Shown here: positions 34,655 through 42,430 of the stretch, in pieces | How the letters are laid out: each line of letters begins with the position of its first letter | How positions within the stretch are numbered: the stretch's first letter is position 1 | Origin: Candidatus Hermodarchaeota archaeon | GTDB taxonomy: Archaea; Asgardarchaeota; Hermodarchaeia; Hermodarchaeales; Hermodarchaeaceae | NCBI GenBank assembly: GCA_016839805.1 | Contig: JAEOTO010000032.1 | Coordinates: 52,232 to 116,231, forward strand | Length of the DNA stretch: 64,000 nt | Direction: 5' to 3' | The notes under the pieces: generated by a model | Told to the model about the DNA's origin: nothing | Databases searched by the model: none | Seen by the model: the letters and a program-made list of their open reading frames with translations, nothing else | Translations under genes and position numbers: made by a program

Positions 34655-35035
34655 ATGATTCCCAGTTCCCCTGAAATAGACAAGATTCTCCAAAACCTTA
34701 CTGAATCTGTGGACGAGATAGAGGCCGCTGTTGTTGTAGGTGTAGATGGCCTTCCTATAGCAGCAAATCTTCCCGAGGAATTCGATGAAACACTTCTATC
34801 GGCTATGAGCGCAGCATTGCTCACAGTAGGAGAACGAGCAGCATCAGACTTGGGAAAAGGCGCACTCCACCAAGTTTTTGCTCAAGGTGGTTCAGGGGCC
34901 ATTATCATGGTTGCTGCAGGGCCTGATTCGGTTTTAATGGTGAGTACAACAACATCATCATTGGCTGGACTTGGGCTGGTATTTATTAATATGGAACGTG
35001 CTGCAAAGAAAATTGCCAAAAAACTCAACAAATAA
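34655..35035 (+). CDS. roadblock/LC7 domain protein
   Basis: 126 residues from ATG 34655; a TTG directly before it (34652) is also possible. Core: helix IDKILQNLTESV, strand IEAAVVVGVDGLPIAANLP, helix LSAMSAALLTVGERAA, strands GALHQVFAQGGSGAIIMVA and DSVLMVSTT, and a last helix with basic end AAKKIAKKL. It starts 11 bases after the stop of the MglA-like GTPase, so the pair is probably coexpressed and may interact. Confidence 0.88.
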   Translation: MIPSSPEIDKILQNLTESVDEIEAAVVVGVDGLPIAANLPEEFDETLLSAMSAALLTVGERAASDLGKGALHQVFAQGGSGAIIMVAAGPDSVLMVSTTTSSLAGLGLVFINMERAAKKIAKKLNK

Positions 35036-35063
35036 TAAATTAAAGAATTCATAAAACGAAAGG

Positions 35064-35071
35064 TTATATAT
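35064..35071 (+). promoter_or_regulatory. probable TATA box of the cis-prenyltransferase gene
   Basis: TTATATAT preceded by a purine-rich stretch (CGAAAGG, BRE-like), about 37 bases before the GTG start at 35105. Confidence 0.5.
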
Positions 35072-35104
35072 CGCAGGATTTTGGCACTATTAGAGGATTA
35101 AACA

Positions 35105-35872
35105 GTGACGAACCTAATAGGACCGATTTATCATCTGTATTCTTGGTATCTATGGCGCCAAATAAAAGATAAACCCATGCCAACTCATGTAGGTATTATT
35201 CTTGATGGAAATCGTCGGTATGCAAAGCAAACTAACCAAGAAGTCGTTTTTGGACACACAGTGGGCGCCCAACGGGTTGATGAGGTCCTCGATTGGTGTT
35301 TTGAGACTGGAATAAAAGTCGTCACGATTTACGCTTTTTCAACGGAGAATTTTTCTCGAACGCCAAAAGAAGTTCGTCACATCATGGAGTTAGCCAAGGA
35401 ACGCTTTGAAACAGTTGCAAGATCCGAAGTTGTGCATCGCCATCAAGTTAGAGTTCGAGCGATTGGTCAACTCTCTTTACTCCCGCATCAAGTATTAGCT
35501 GCAATTCAAGAAGCAGAAAAAACAACAGCAAACTATGAGAAATTCCAGCTTAACGTAGCAATTGGTTATGGTGGACGAACAGAGATAGTTGATGCTGTTC
35601 AACGTATCGCACAAAAAGTCCAAAGTGGAGAACTGGACCCAGCACAGATTTCAGATGATACAATTGAAAAGCATCTCTATACAGCCGGGATTGCTGACCC
35701 AGAGTTGATTATCCGAACCTCTGGCGAAGAACGATTATCTGGATTCCTTTTATGGCAATCAGCGTATTCTGAACTTTATTTTGCTGATGTGTACTGGCCC
35801 GAAATCCGAAAAATTGATTTTTGGCGTGCATTACGCACCTTTCAGCAACGAGAACGGAGATTTGGCAACTAG
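35105..35872 (+). CDS. uppS: cis-prenyltransferase (undecaprenyl/polyprenyl diphosphate synthase)
   Basis: 255 residues, GTG start. Catalytic Asp in GIILDGNRRYAK near residue 33, then GHTVGAQRV, IYAFSTENFSR, LIIRTSGEERLSGFLLWQSA and the C-terminal SELYFADVYWPEI. It condenses isopentenyl diphosphate in cis to make long polyprenyl diphosphate for the lipid carrier of glycosylation. The N-terminus carries about 25 residues of hydrophobic/aromatic sequence before the conserved domain. glmS elsewhere in the window supplies amino-sugar for the same general pathway. Confidence 0.95.
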   Translation: MTNLIGPIYHLYSWYLWRQIKDKPMPTHVGIILDGNRRYAKQTNQEVVFGHTVGAQRVDEVLDWCFETGIKVVTIYAFSTENFSRTPKEVRHIMELAKERFETVARSEVVHRHQVRVRAIGQLSLLPHQVLAAIQEAEKTTANYEKFQLNVAIGYGGRTEIVDAVQRIAQKVQSGELDPAQISDDTIEKHLYTAGIADPELIIRTSGEERLSGFLLWQSAYSELYFADVYWPEIRKIDFWRALRTFQQRERRFGN

Positions 35873-35912
35873 GAAAACGTTATTCTAGCACTTCGAATGA
35901 GTGCTTAGAATT

Positions 35913-35919
35913 AGGAGGT
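35913..35919 (+). promoter_or_regulatory. Shine-Dalgarno AGGAGGT for the ATA start of the NYN gene
   Basis: AGGAGGT is seven bases before ATA 35927-35929 in the frame of the NYN protein. The next standard start (TTG 35987) is about 67 bases away and would remove the first catalytic-strand motif. Confidence 0.6.
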
Positions 35920-35926
35920 ATTTGAG

Positions 35927-36346
35927 ATACCACGAAAAAAAAGCAGAACAATTGCGTTATTAGTCGATAGCACTATCTCATCCTCCTTGACGGCAATTTT
36001 AACGCAGTTCCGTCCGCTATTAAAAGAAATTGGGAATATCAAGATTGCCAAAGTTTTATTATTGCAACAACAGGCCTTGGACATCTCGAATGAAATTTCC
36101 CAAGAAGGTTTTACACCGATAATCGTTCATAGTGATTTAGATATCCATTTTTCTTTAGAAGCTATGGAACTCATCTACAATGAAAAAATCGAGGTTTTAG
36201 CACTAGCAACCGAAAACGAAAAATTATTACCATTGTTTAATCGTGCAAAGGAGCTCGGAAAAGAAGTCATTTTACTACTTACAACAAGCAAAGTTAGCCG
36301 TGGTTTGCAGAATGCAGCTGATTCAGTTCTTGCAATCAGTGCCTAA
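35927..36346 (+). CDS. NYN/LabA-like (DUF88) PIN-type protein, probable ATA start
   Basis: 139 residues if read from ATA 35927; TTG 35987 would give 119. From ATA the N-terminus reads PRKKSRTIALLVDSTISSS, the first strand with the acidic residue (VDS) of NYN domains, continuing IGNIKIAKVLL, SDLDIHFSLEAMEL, EVLALATENEKLLPLFNRAK and LQNAADSVL. NYN proteins are PIN-fold nucleases; two of the usual acidic positions seem altered (VDS, TEN), so activity is uncertain. The in-frame TAG at 35912-35914 limits the upstream end. Same strand as uppS, 54 bases behind it. Confidence 0.8.
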   Translation: MPRKKSRTIALLVDSTISSSLTAILTQFRPLLKEIGNIKIAKVLLLQQQALDISNEISQEGFTPIIVHSDLDIHFSLEAMELIYNEKIEVLALATENEKLLPLFNRAKELGKEVILLLTTSKVSRGLQNAADSVLAISA

Positions 36347-36350
36347 TTTT

Positions 36351-37220
36351 CTATAGCAATCCACGTTTCATTAATAGTGAGAATTCTTCCATAGTAAGCC
36401 GTTCGCCACGCTTAAATTTTTCAAGCGCCGTTGAAGTCTTCTCTTCAAGGCGTTCTTCGAGCTCTTGAATTTTTTCTACACGCTGTCGTATGCGAACTTC
36501 GCCTATTTCCTTCCTCAACCGGCTGTTTTCTTGTTTAGCTTCAATAAACCGTCGATGGGTTTCATCCGCTTCGCGGCGTGTCTCTAAATACCGACGATGT
36601 GCTTCATCAGCTTGTTTTCTAAGGGAATCTACTTCAGCATACGCTTCAATCATGAATTGATTTTCCTCTTGAGATAAGCGAGCAAACTCAAGAACTGAAT
36701 TGTGCTGGGCATTCATTAGGAGACGAAGATCTTCGATTTCAGTCCGAGTACGGACACTTTCCTTTCGCTTTGCTGCTGCGTCTTCAGCTACCTTAAGTTC
36801 TTCTTCAAGCTGAGTAATTTGTTCAATGATTTCCCGCTCATGTTTTAAATCCAAAACCTGAGTCTGTAACGACCAATCGAGTTCTCTAATTTTTCGACGA
36901 AGGACATGTGCAGGAGCAGAAGTTTTATTTTTAATTTCCTGAGCTACTTCCTCAGTATCTTGGCGCTCATCAATCTTATCCTTGAGTTTCGAAAAAATCT
37001 CGTCACGCTTGACTTTGAATTCAGCTACCTTTTTATTATTGTCATCACGCTTTTCGCGGTGTTCGCGCGCTTTTGACAACCATTCAGCAACTTGTGCGTT
37101 GAGCCGATCCCTTTTCTTGACTAATTGTTGTGCTTCAGTATTTAGTTCGTCTCGCTTCTCACGCAATGTTGTCGTGAGTCGGCTTATTTCAGCAAGCCTG
37201 AGTACGGATTCCTCAGCCAC
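36351..37220 (-). CDS. archaeal coiled-coil protein (COG1340-like)
   Basis: 289 residues, almost all charged heptad-like helix (Glu, Lys, Arg, Gln rich). Segments such as LSKAREHREKRDDNNKKVAE, KRDEIFSKLKDKIDER and LRRKIRELDWSLQTQVLDLK are typical of the archaeal coiled-coil family COG1340, which is conserved but uncharacterised. The end ERLTMEEFSLLMKRGLL also fits the family. Convergent with the NYN gene (4-base gap). Confidence 0.85.
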   Translation of the reverse strand: MAEESVLRLAEISRLTTTLREKRDELNTEAQQLVKKRDRLNAQVAEWLSKAREHREKRDDNNKKVAEFKVKRDEIFSKLKDKIDERQDTEEVAQEIKNKTSAPAHVLRRKIRELDWSLQTQVLDLKHEREIIEQITQLEEELKVAEDAAAKRKESVRTRTEIEDLRLLMNAQHNSVLEFARLSQEENQFMIEAYAEVDSLRKQADEAHRRYLETRREADETHRRFIEAKQENSRLRKEIGEVRIRQRVEKIQELEERLEEKTSTALEKFKRGERLTMEEFSLLMKRGLL

Positions 37221-37356
37221 TATACCACCTTATTATAGAAATCGTCTGCGACGTTTTGGGAAGTTGAAGGGTGTATAGAAGAGGGATTTTTAAAACTAAC
37301 GGAGCTCCACAACCTTCCAAGAATTCGCCTAACAGAAATAATAGAATTTATGTAAT

Positions 37357-38064
37357 CTAAGTTGATTCCTCTTCTAAAATGATCCGAGCATCAACACATT
37401 TTGCGCCTTTAGGATAAGCAAAGACTGGATTAAGATCGAGTTCCTTGATGACCGGATAATCCGTTACTATTTTTGACACTTGTAATAAGATATTGACCAA
37501 AGCTGTAGTATCCGATGCCTCTTGTCCTCGAATGCCTGTAAGAATGGGATACCCCTTTATTTCTTGAATCATCTCTTGGGCATCATGTTTTGTGATAGGA
37601 GCGACGCGGAAGCTGACATCTTCGAAGACTTCAACAAAAATTCCCCCGATACCAAACATAAGGGCAGGACCAAATTGTGGATCTTTCAGTGCACCAATGA
37701 TTACTTCTATTCCTTTTGGGGCAAATTCTTCAACGAAAATTCCTTTTATTTTTGCATTTGGTTTGTGCTTTTGTACATTTGACATTATTGTTTGGTAGCC
37801 AGTTCGAACTTCGTCCGCATTTTTGATATTAATAAGAACCCCACCAACATCGCTTTTATGGATGACATCACGGCTCAAAATTTTAAGAACCACAGGATAG
37901 CCAATTTGTTCTGCTGACTGTATGGCAGCTTCTACTGTTTCTGCAATACTGAATTTCGTAACCGGAATTTTATACTTCTGCATAATTGTCTTGGCTTCAT
38001 TTTCTAAGAGAAATGTTCGATTTTCCGACCGAGCTGTAGCAATGATTGCATCAACTTTCGACAT
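37357..38064 (-). CDS. acdB: acetate--CoA ligase (ADP-forming) beta subunit, ATP-grasp
   Basis: 235 residues from ATG 38064 (MSKVDAIIATARSENRTFLL); an earlier in-frame start at 38085 exists. ATP-grasp_5 features: YPVVLKILSRDVIHKSDVGG, EEFAPKGIEVIIG, PQFGPALMFGIGGIFVEV, and a C-terminal LDLNPVFAYPKGAKCVDARI. ADP-forming acyl-CoA synthetases make ATP from acetyl-CoA or other acyl-CoAs, for example those produced by IorAB at the end of the window. No alpha subunit lies next to it. Confidence 0.92.
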   Translation of the reverse strand: MSKVDAIIATARSENRTFLLENEAKTIMQKYKIPVTKFSIAETVEAAIQSAEQIGYPVVLKILSRDVIHKSDVGGVLINIKNADEVRTGYQTIMSNVQKHKPNAKIKGIFVEEFAPKGIEVIIGALKDPQFGPALMFGIGGIFVEVFEDVSFRVAPITKHDAQEMIQEIKGYPILTGIRGQEASDTTALVNILLQVSKIVTDYPVIKELDLNPVFAYPKGAKCVDARIILEEEST

Positions 38065-38127
38065 TCTATTCACCCTGTGAATCATACAACGAGCTAGTCT
38101 GGATTAAAACCTTTTAGTAAAACGAAA

Positions 38128-38895
38128 TTATCGGAAGATTTCAAATCCTTCGCCGCTGGTAAGGGTATTCGAAATGTTGGAAAAGAGTAATTCCAAGGTC
38201 TCATCTTTCAGAGATGATATTGGCACAATGTCTAGCCCAGAGAACAGTCGTTGGATAGATTTGTACAATTCGGTTGAAAGTTCAATTTGTAATTCATTTC
38301 GCAAGGCATTCATATCATGAATTAACTGGTCAGGATCATCTAGCCACAATTCCAATTGCTCTTGCTCTTCTTCATTTAGTAAGTCTGCCCTAGATAAGAC
38401 ATTGAGTTGAGGTAACTGAAATCGTACTAACACTGATGCTGAAAGAAGGAGTGAGGAAACTAAACCAGCGGGATTTTTTCCTAATGCCGCATCAACCAAA
38501 TAGACAATCATTTTACTTTCTCCTCCCAAACTAGAAACGATAATTGGTCCCGTATCTCTGAAGGCAAATAGCTCAATTTGACCCGGAGCATCCAGTAATA
38601 GAAAATCAACTCCGAGTTCGTTGATTTCCTCTATGATAGTCTCAATACGAGTACTAATGAGATCAATGGCTGCAACGAGCCCACCATTGGGTCCAAGGTT
38701 ATATTTTTCCATAATTCCTTGGAGGGAGACAAAGTCACGTACATCAATATCAGGTCCGTAGGGAAGATGTAACACACCGGGATCCAGATTCACAGTTCCA
38801 ACACTCACCTTCGCGTTTCTAAGCCAATTAGCAAAAGTATGAGTCAACGTTGATTTTCCAGATCCAGCTGTACCAACAAAGTAAAGCGCATGCAA
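38128..38895 (-). CDS. GPN-loop GTPase
   Basis: 255 residues. Walker A GTAGSGKST (8-16), then GTVNLDPGVLHLPYGPDIDV, and the defining GPN motif in NLGPNGGLVAA; the G3 region is LLLDAPGQIELF. GPN GTPases dimerise; eukaryotic homologues assemble and import RNA polymerase. The archaeal role is unknown but may be similar. The start abuts the COG1709-like regulator gene upstream (16-base gap), same strand. Confidence 0.93.
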   Translation of the reverse strand: MHALYFVGTAGSGKSTLTHTFANWLRNAKVSVGTVNLDPGVLHLPYGPDIDVRDFVSLQGIMEKYNLGPNGGLVAAIDLISTRIETIIEEINELGVDFLLLDAPGQIELFAFRDTGPIIVSSLGGESKMIVYLVDAALGKNPAGLVSSLLLSASVLVRFQLPQLNVLSRADLLNEEEQEQLELWLDDPDQLIHDMNALRNELQIELSTELYKSIQRLFSGLDIVPISSLKDETLELLFSNISNTLTSGEGFEIFR

Positions 38896-38910
38896 TGTTT
38901 CAGCAACACC

Positions 38911-39651
38911 TCAAATGGAAAATTTCCTTAACTTTTTAACCAACTCATTTGTTTCCTTTATTCTTGACAAATACAGGGGTATTTTTTCAACTTCAGCAAT
39001 TTTACAGGCAACAGGATCAACATTTTTGGGACCATGAAGGATGATAACCGATGGTCGAACAGCTGGGCCTAGACCTATTTGCGACGTTCGAATTGCCACC
39101 ATAGGTGATCGCCCTGTACTGACTCGTGTGAAAATCGCTGCGCGATTAGGAGTTGCACCATACAATTTGAGCATTTGTTCAGGTGTGAGTTGCAAAATTA
39201 CTCGAAGACTATCAATAGTTGTATATCCAAAGATTTCACGGTTTTGAACCACGTCCTCGACGATAGTCTTGCATTCTAAAAAATCCGTTAATTTTTTCGC
39301 TAGAATTGCTGAGGGGAACTCGCGAATATCAAGTAGAATATCAGAGGGAATATCCTGACCTATAAGCCGAATAAAAGCCTGAACTATCTGTCCACCACGA
39401 CTTTCATCAATCGCGATGATGCTTTCAGCAAATTTGCGTATAGTTTCAACTCGTGGCGATTTTCTTCTTCCACTTTCATAATCACTAATAACAGAGGGAG
39501 AGAGATCCAAGTGACTAGCGAGATCATGCTGAGCTACATTAAATTGCTCACGCCATTTCCGCATAACACGACCAGGATTTTCAGCAAGAGTAATTTCGCC
39601 TGCTATGGTCTTAAGCAGATTATCTCGGGCGCTCTGATCAGATGGTTCCAT
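38911..39651 (-). CDS. archaeal HTH transcriptional regulator (COG1709-like)
   Basis: 246 residues. XRE-type helix-turn-helix at about residues 30-85 (WREQFNVAQHDLASHLDLSP, then SVISDYESGRRKSP). The C-terminal half with FTRVSTGRSPMVAIRTSQIG and GPAVRPSVIILHGPK is the conserved ligand-like domain of this archaeal family. Divergent from the lipid kinase gene at 39754. Target genes unknown. Confidence 0.87.
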   Translation of the reverse strand: MEPSDQSARDNLLKTIAGEITLAENPGRVMRKWREQFNVAQHDLASHLDLSPSVISDYESGRRKSPRVETIRKFAESIIAIDESRGGQIVQAFIRLIGQDIPSDILLDIREFPSAILAKKLTDFLECKTIVEDVVQNREIFGYTTIDSLRVILQLTPEQMLKLYGATPNRAAIFTRVSTGRSPMVAIRTSQIGLGPAVRPSVIILHGPKNVDPVACKIAEVEKIPLYLSRIKETNELVKKLRKFSI

Positions 39652-39700
39652 AAAGACCCTACCACAATTTAAGAATCTAAATGGATAACCTCCACCGAGT

Positions 39701-39709
39701 ATTTATAGG
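39701..39709 (+). promoter_or_regulatory. possible TATA box of the lipid kinase gene
   Basis: ATTTATAGG about 45 bases before ATG 39754 in the divergent gap between the regulator and the kinase gene. Confidence 0.4.
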
Positions 39710-39753
39710 TAAAAGTACAAGACCGCTGAGTCCTAAACGGGAGCGAATACTCA

Positions 39754-40542
39754 ATGCAATTATCTCTTCCGACGATACAGGATTTATTTGTACTAATCAT
39801 CGCGTATCTGTGGATTTTTGGTGTACTTGGTTTTGGCGAACTGCTTCGTAGATGGCGTAACTATTCGACTTCGGTTACACGAAAAATCATTCATTTATTC
39901 GCAGGCTTCACTGTGTTCACAGTTCCATTCTATAGTCAGGCATGGTTAGCTCTTCTAGTATCGTTCCCGATGTTAATCCTAATTTTCCTAGCTTCCCCAA
40001 AGAGCCCCGTTAAGAGCCTCAGAGCTATGTTCGAGGTAATGGCTCGTGAAGAAGATTACCAAACAGGTCATATTTGGGGACCTTTTCTCTACGCAATCTC
40101 AATTAATATTCTCGTCGCACTTTTCGCATTAATTCCCACACTGACTCCTTACTTCATACTCCCGGCTATGGGTCTAACAGCAATGTACTTGGGAGACGGA
40201 ATTGCCCCAATGATAGGGGGTAGATTTGGGAAACACCACTACACTATTGGGAATGCGACTCGAAGTTTAGAGGGATCATTAGCCGTTTTCTTTAGTTCAT
40301 TTTTAGGTACATGGATTTGTTGGATTTTTCTGGATATATTTGCTACAGGAGGCATTCTCATTTTCGACATCCCGCAGATCGGCAGTCTAAGTGTGGTTTG
40401 TGCCGTTTTTGCCTCAATCATTGAGGGGATAAGTCCGGTTGGTTATGATAATATCACAGTTCCCCTTTTAACGACGGGAATTCTCTTTATTGTGGCCTCA
40501 GTAATTCATCCACTATTGCTTGCCTCAATTCTTTTCCCATAG
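39754..40542 (+). CDS. membrane lipid kinase (dolichol/phytol kinase-like)
   Basis: 262 residues with about seven hydrophobic helices. The motif VTRKIIHLFAGF resembles the R-K-x-x-H signature of dolichol, phytol and farnesol kinases (CTP-dependent), and GLTAMYLGDGIAPMIGGRFGK with NATRSLEGSLAVF matches their active-site loop. It probably phosphorylates an isoprenoid alcohol or related lipid in the membrane. This would fit polyprenol recycling with the nearby cis-prenyltransferase, but that link is inference. Confidence 0.82.
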   Translation: MQLSLPTIQDLFVLIIAYLWIFGVLGFGELLRRWRNYSTSVTRKIIHLFAGFTVFTVPFYSQAWLALLVSFPMLILIFLASPKSPVKSLRAMFEVMAREEDYQTGHIWGPFLYAISINILVALFALIPTLTPYFILPAMGLTAMYLGDGIAPMIGGRFGKHHYTIGNATRSLEGSLAVFFSSFLGTWICWIFLDIFATGGILIFDIPQIGSLSVVCAVFASIIEGISPVGYDNITVPLLTTGILFIVASVIHPLLLASILFP

Positions 40543-40595
40543 CAGCTGTTAAACCGTCCATGAAGCTGTCACTAATTGTAGTTCCTTGAAATGAA

Positions 40596-41162
40596 CTATT
40601 TCAACATCGCTAGACGAACCATTGCATTGACAAAGTGTTTAGCTCGTTGCATGGAAGTGTGGTATGGTTCAGTTACTGCATAATTTTGCTGAAGTTCCGC
40701 AAACCGATTATCCATCTTTTCAAGCCATTTTTGCGGTTGATCAATCTCTTTCCAGGCGTATAATCCAAGTTTATCAGCCACACAAACAATTTTTTCCTCC
40801 CAGGTTTCCGGGACGAAACTCCTTTCAGGAAGACCAATCCGAACAGCCTCTTCTGCAGTAAAGCCACCTAATACATGTCGTTCAACAATTTTTACAATAC
40901 TTGCGGGATAATCGTATAGTTCTAAGAGTTTTCCACCAACATAGCCGTGTGTAACATCATGGGTTCGCGCTCGACCGAGATCATGTAATAATGCACCAAT
41001 GCTTACTAAATCAAAGTCGACTTGTATCTTGGCTGAAAGTATTTTCGCAATTCGAAGTGCTTTTTGACATGTAGCCTCACAATGACGTATAATGTTGGAG
41101 TCACTGAGATAATCGTTCAGAATTAACCTGGCCTCTTCTAATGAAGGATACACGATTGACAT
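40596..41162 (-). CDS. HD domain metal-dependent phosphohydrolase
   Basis: 188 residues. HD-superfamily ligands: H in IIRHCEATCQKALRIA, the H-D pair in IGALLHDLGRARTHDVTHG, and a later HVLGGFT. Length and order match the archaeal TIGR00295-type HD proteins, whose substrate is unknown. Convergent with the lipid kinase gene (about 50 bases apart) and divergent from nurA. Confidence 0.9.
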   Translation of the reverse strand: MSIVYPSLEEARLILNDYLSDSNIIRHCEATCQKALRIAKILSAKIQVDFDLVSIGALLHDLGRARTHDVTHGYVGGKLLELYDYPASIVKIVERHVLGGFTAEEAVRIGLPERSFVPETWEEKIVCVADKLGLYAWKEIDQPQKWLEKMDNRFAELQQNYAVTEPYHTSMQRAKHFVNAMVRLAMLK

Positions 41163-41243
41163 TGGTGGCGTTTATTAACGTGTTACCAAGCTTTAATTTT
41201 AAGCATGACACAAAATTAGGAAAGCTCTTCTGGGACGATTGGG

Positions 41244-42413
41244 ATGAAGACTATAAGCGAGCTCTGGGCATTAGATGAGACAATACAAAAAATTGCTGAA
41301 CAAATTCAAGTTATTGAGGAAAAAAGAAACGCCTTTGCCTCAATTATTCACTCTGTGCGCCACTCTCTTGATTTGCAATCAGATTTACCATTAGCACAAC
41401 AATACATCGTTGATGGAGCAATAGCACATACAGTAAAACCAACGGGTCTAAGTGGACTCCGCGTTTGTGGTGTTGATGGGGGGCTTCTCAAAAAGACCTT
41501 ACGAGGTATAGAGTTAGTTATCACCCGTGCCAATGCAACTATCTTCGAATATACACCCGCTAATCGGGTTTCAGCTATTTACTTTCCTGAAAAAACGACA
41601 CCCCCTACTATAAAAGCGGAACTTACGCCCATTTCGTGGCGAGAGGCTGAAGTTAACGCATCACTTGAACGATTAAAAGCAGAAATCGAGCTAGCTATAC
41701 GAGTTCAGGATCACCATTCTACTGAATTACTATTACTAGATGGTTCTCTCAGACCCCATATTAGTGATCGCCCGCCGAATAAGTCCGTGTTCTATTCCAA
41801 GTATGACAAAATCAAAGCTCTATATGATGAACTCTTTGTAAAAACTGAAGAGACAGGAACCCTCCTTGCAGGTGTAATAAAGGACAGTAGAAGTCAACGC
41901 TTTATTCGAATTTTTGGTGAACTTCTTCCCCATCTAATAAATCGGAATCCTGAATTGAAAAGATTATTAGAACTTGATTATCGGACAATCTTGAAAACAA
42001 GCTATGATACGGATTTCTTCTTCCGTGTACTTGATGTGGGTGAACGCTCACCCATATTGCGACTGAACGATTTTAACAGTACTTCGAATGTAGAGTCTAA
42101 TACTGATGCTCAACAAGATAGTCAGCTGGTGTGTTTTTACTTGCGAACAGCGAGGTATGATTACCCACTCTGTGTTGAAGTCTTTACCGGATCTTATGAC
42201 CCACTTAGGATAATCGAAAAAATCAGTGCAATGTTGCTACCAATGTCTTCCGATAATGAGGAATTCGCACTACCAGCTGTCTTGATTGACGCCGATTCTC
42301 AAGCTCGATTAATTGAACGAGATCTTGATTTCTTATTTGCACAGCTTGCAAATCGAATAGGATATCCACAAAGCTTACTGAAATTACGTCGTGAAAGAAT
42401 GCCGTTCCATTAG
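41244..42413 (+). CDS. nurA: 5'-3' nuclease NurA
   Basis: 389 residues. NurA domain: the first catalytic Asp in RVCGVDGGLL (about 78), the second acidic site in ELLLLDGSLRP, and the C-terminal VLIDADSQARLIERDLDFL. NurA works with HerA in end resection of double-strand breaks. herA follows on the same strand 17 bases later, the normal archaeal pairing; mre11 and rad50 are not in this window. Confidence 0.94.
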   Translation: MKTISELWALDETIQKIAEQIQVIEEKRNAFASIIHSVRHSLDLQSDLPLAQQYIVDGAIAHTVKPTGLSGLRVCGVDGGLLKKTLRGIELVITRANATIFEYTPANRVSAIYFPEKTTPPTIKAELTPISWREAEVNASLERLKAEIELAIRVQDHHSTELLLLDGSLRPHISDRPPNKSVFYSKYDKIKALYDELFVKTEETGTLLAGVIKDSRSQRFIRIFGELLPHLINRNPELKRLLELDYRTILKTSYDTDFFFRVLDVGERSPILRLNDFNSTSNVESNTDAQQDSQLVCFYLRTARYDYPLCVEVFTGSYDPLRIIEKISAMLLPMSSDNEEFALPAVLIDADSQARLIERDLDFLFAQLANRIGYPQSLLKLRRERMPFH

Positions 42414-42430
42414 GAAAATTTGTATGAAGG

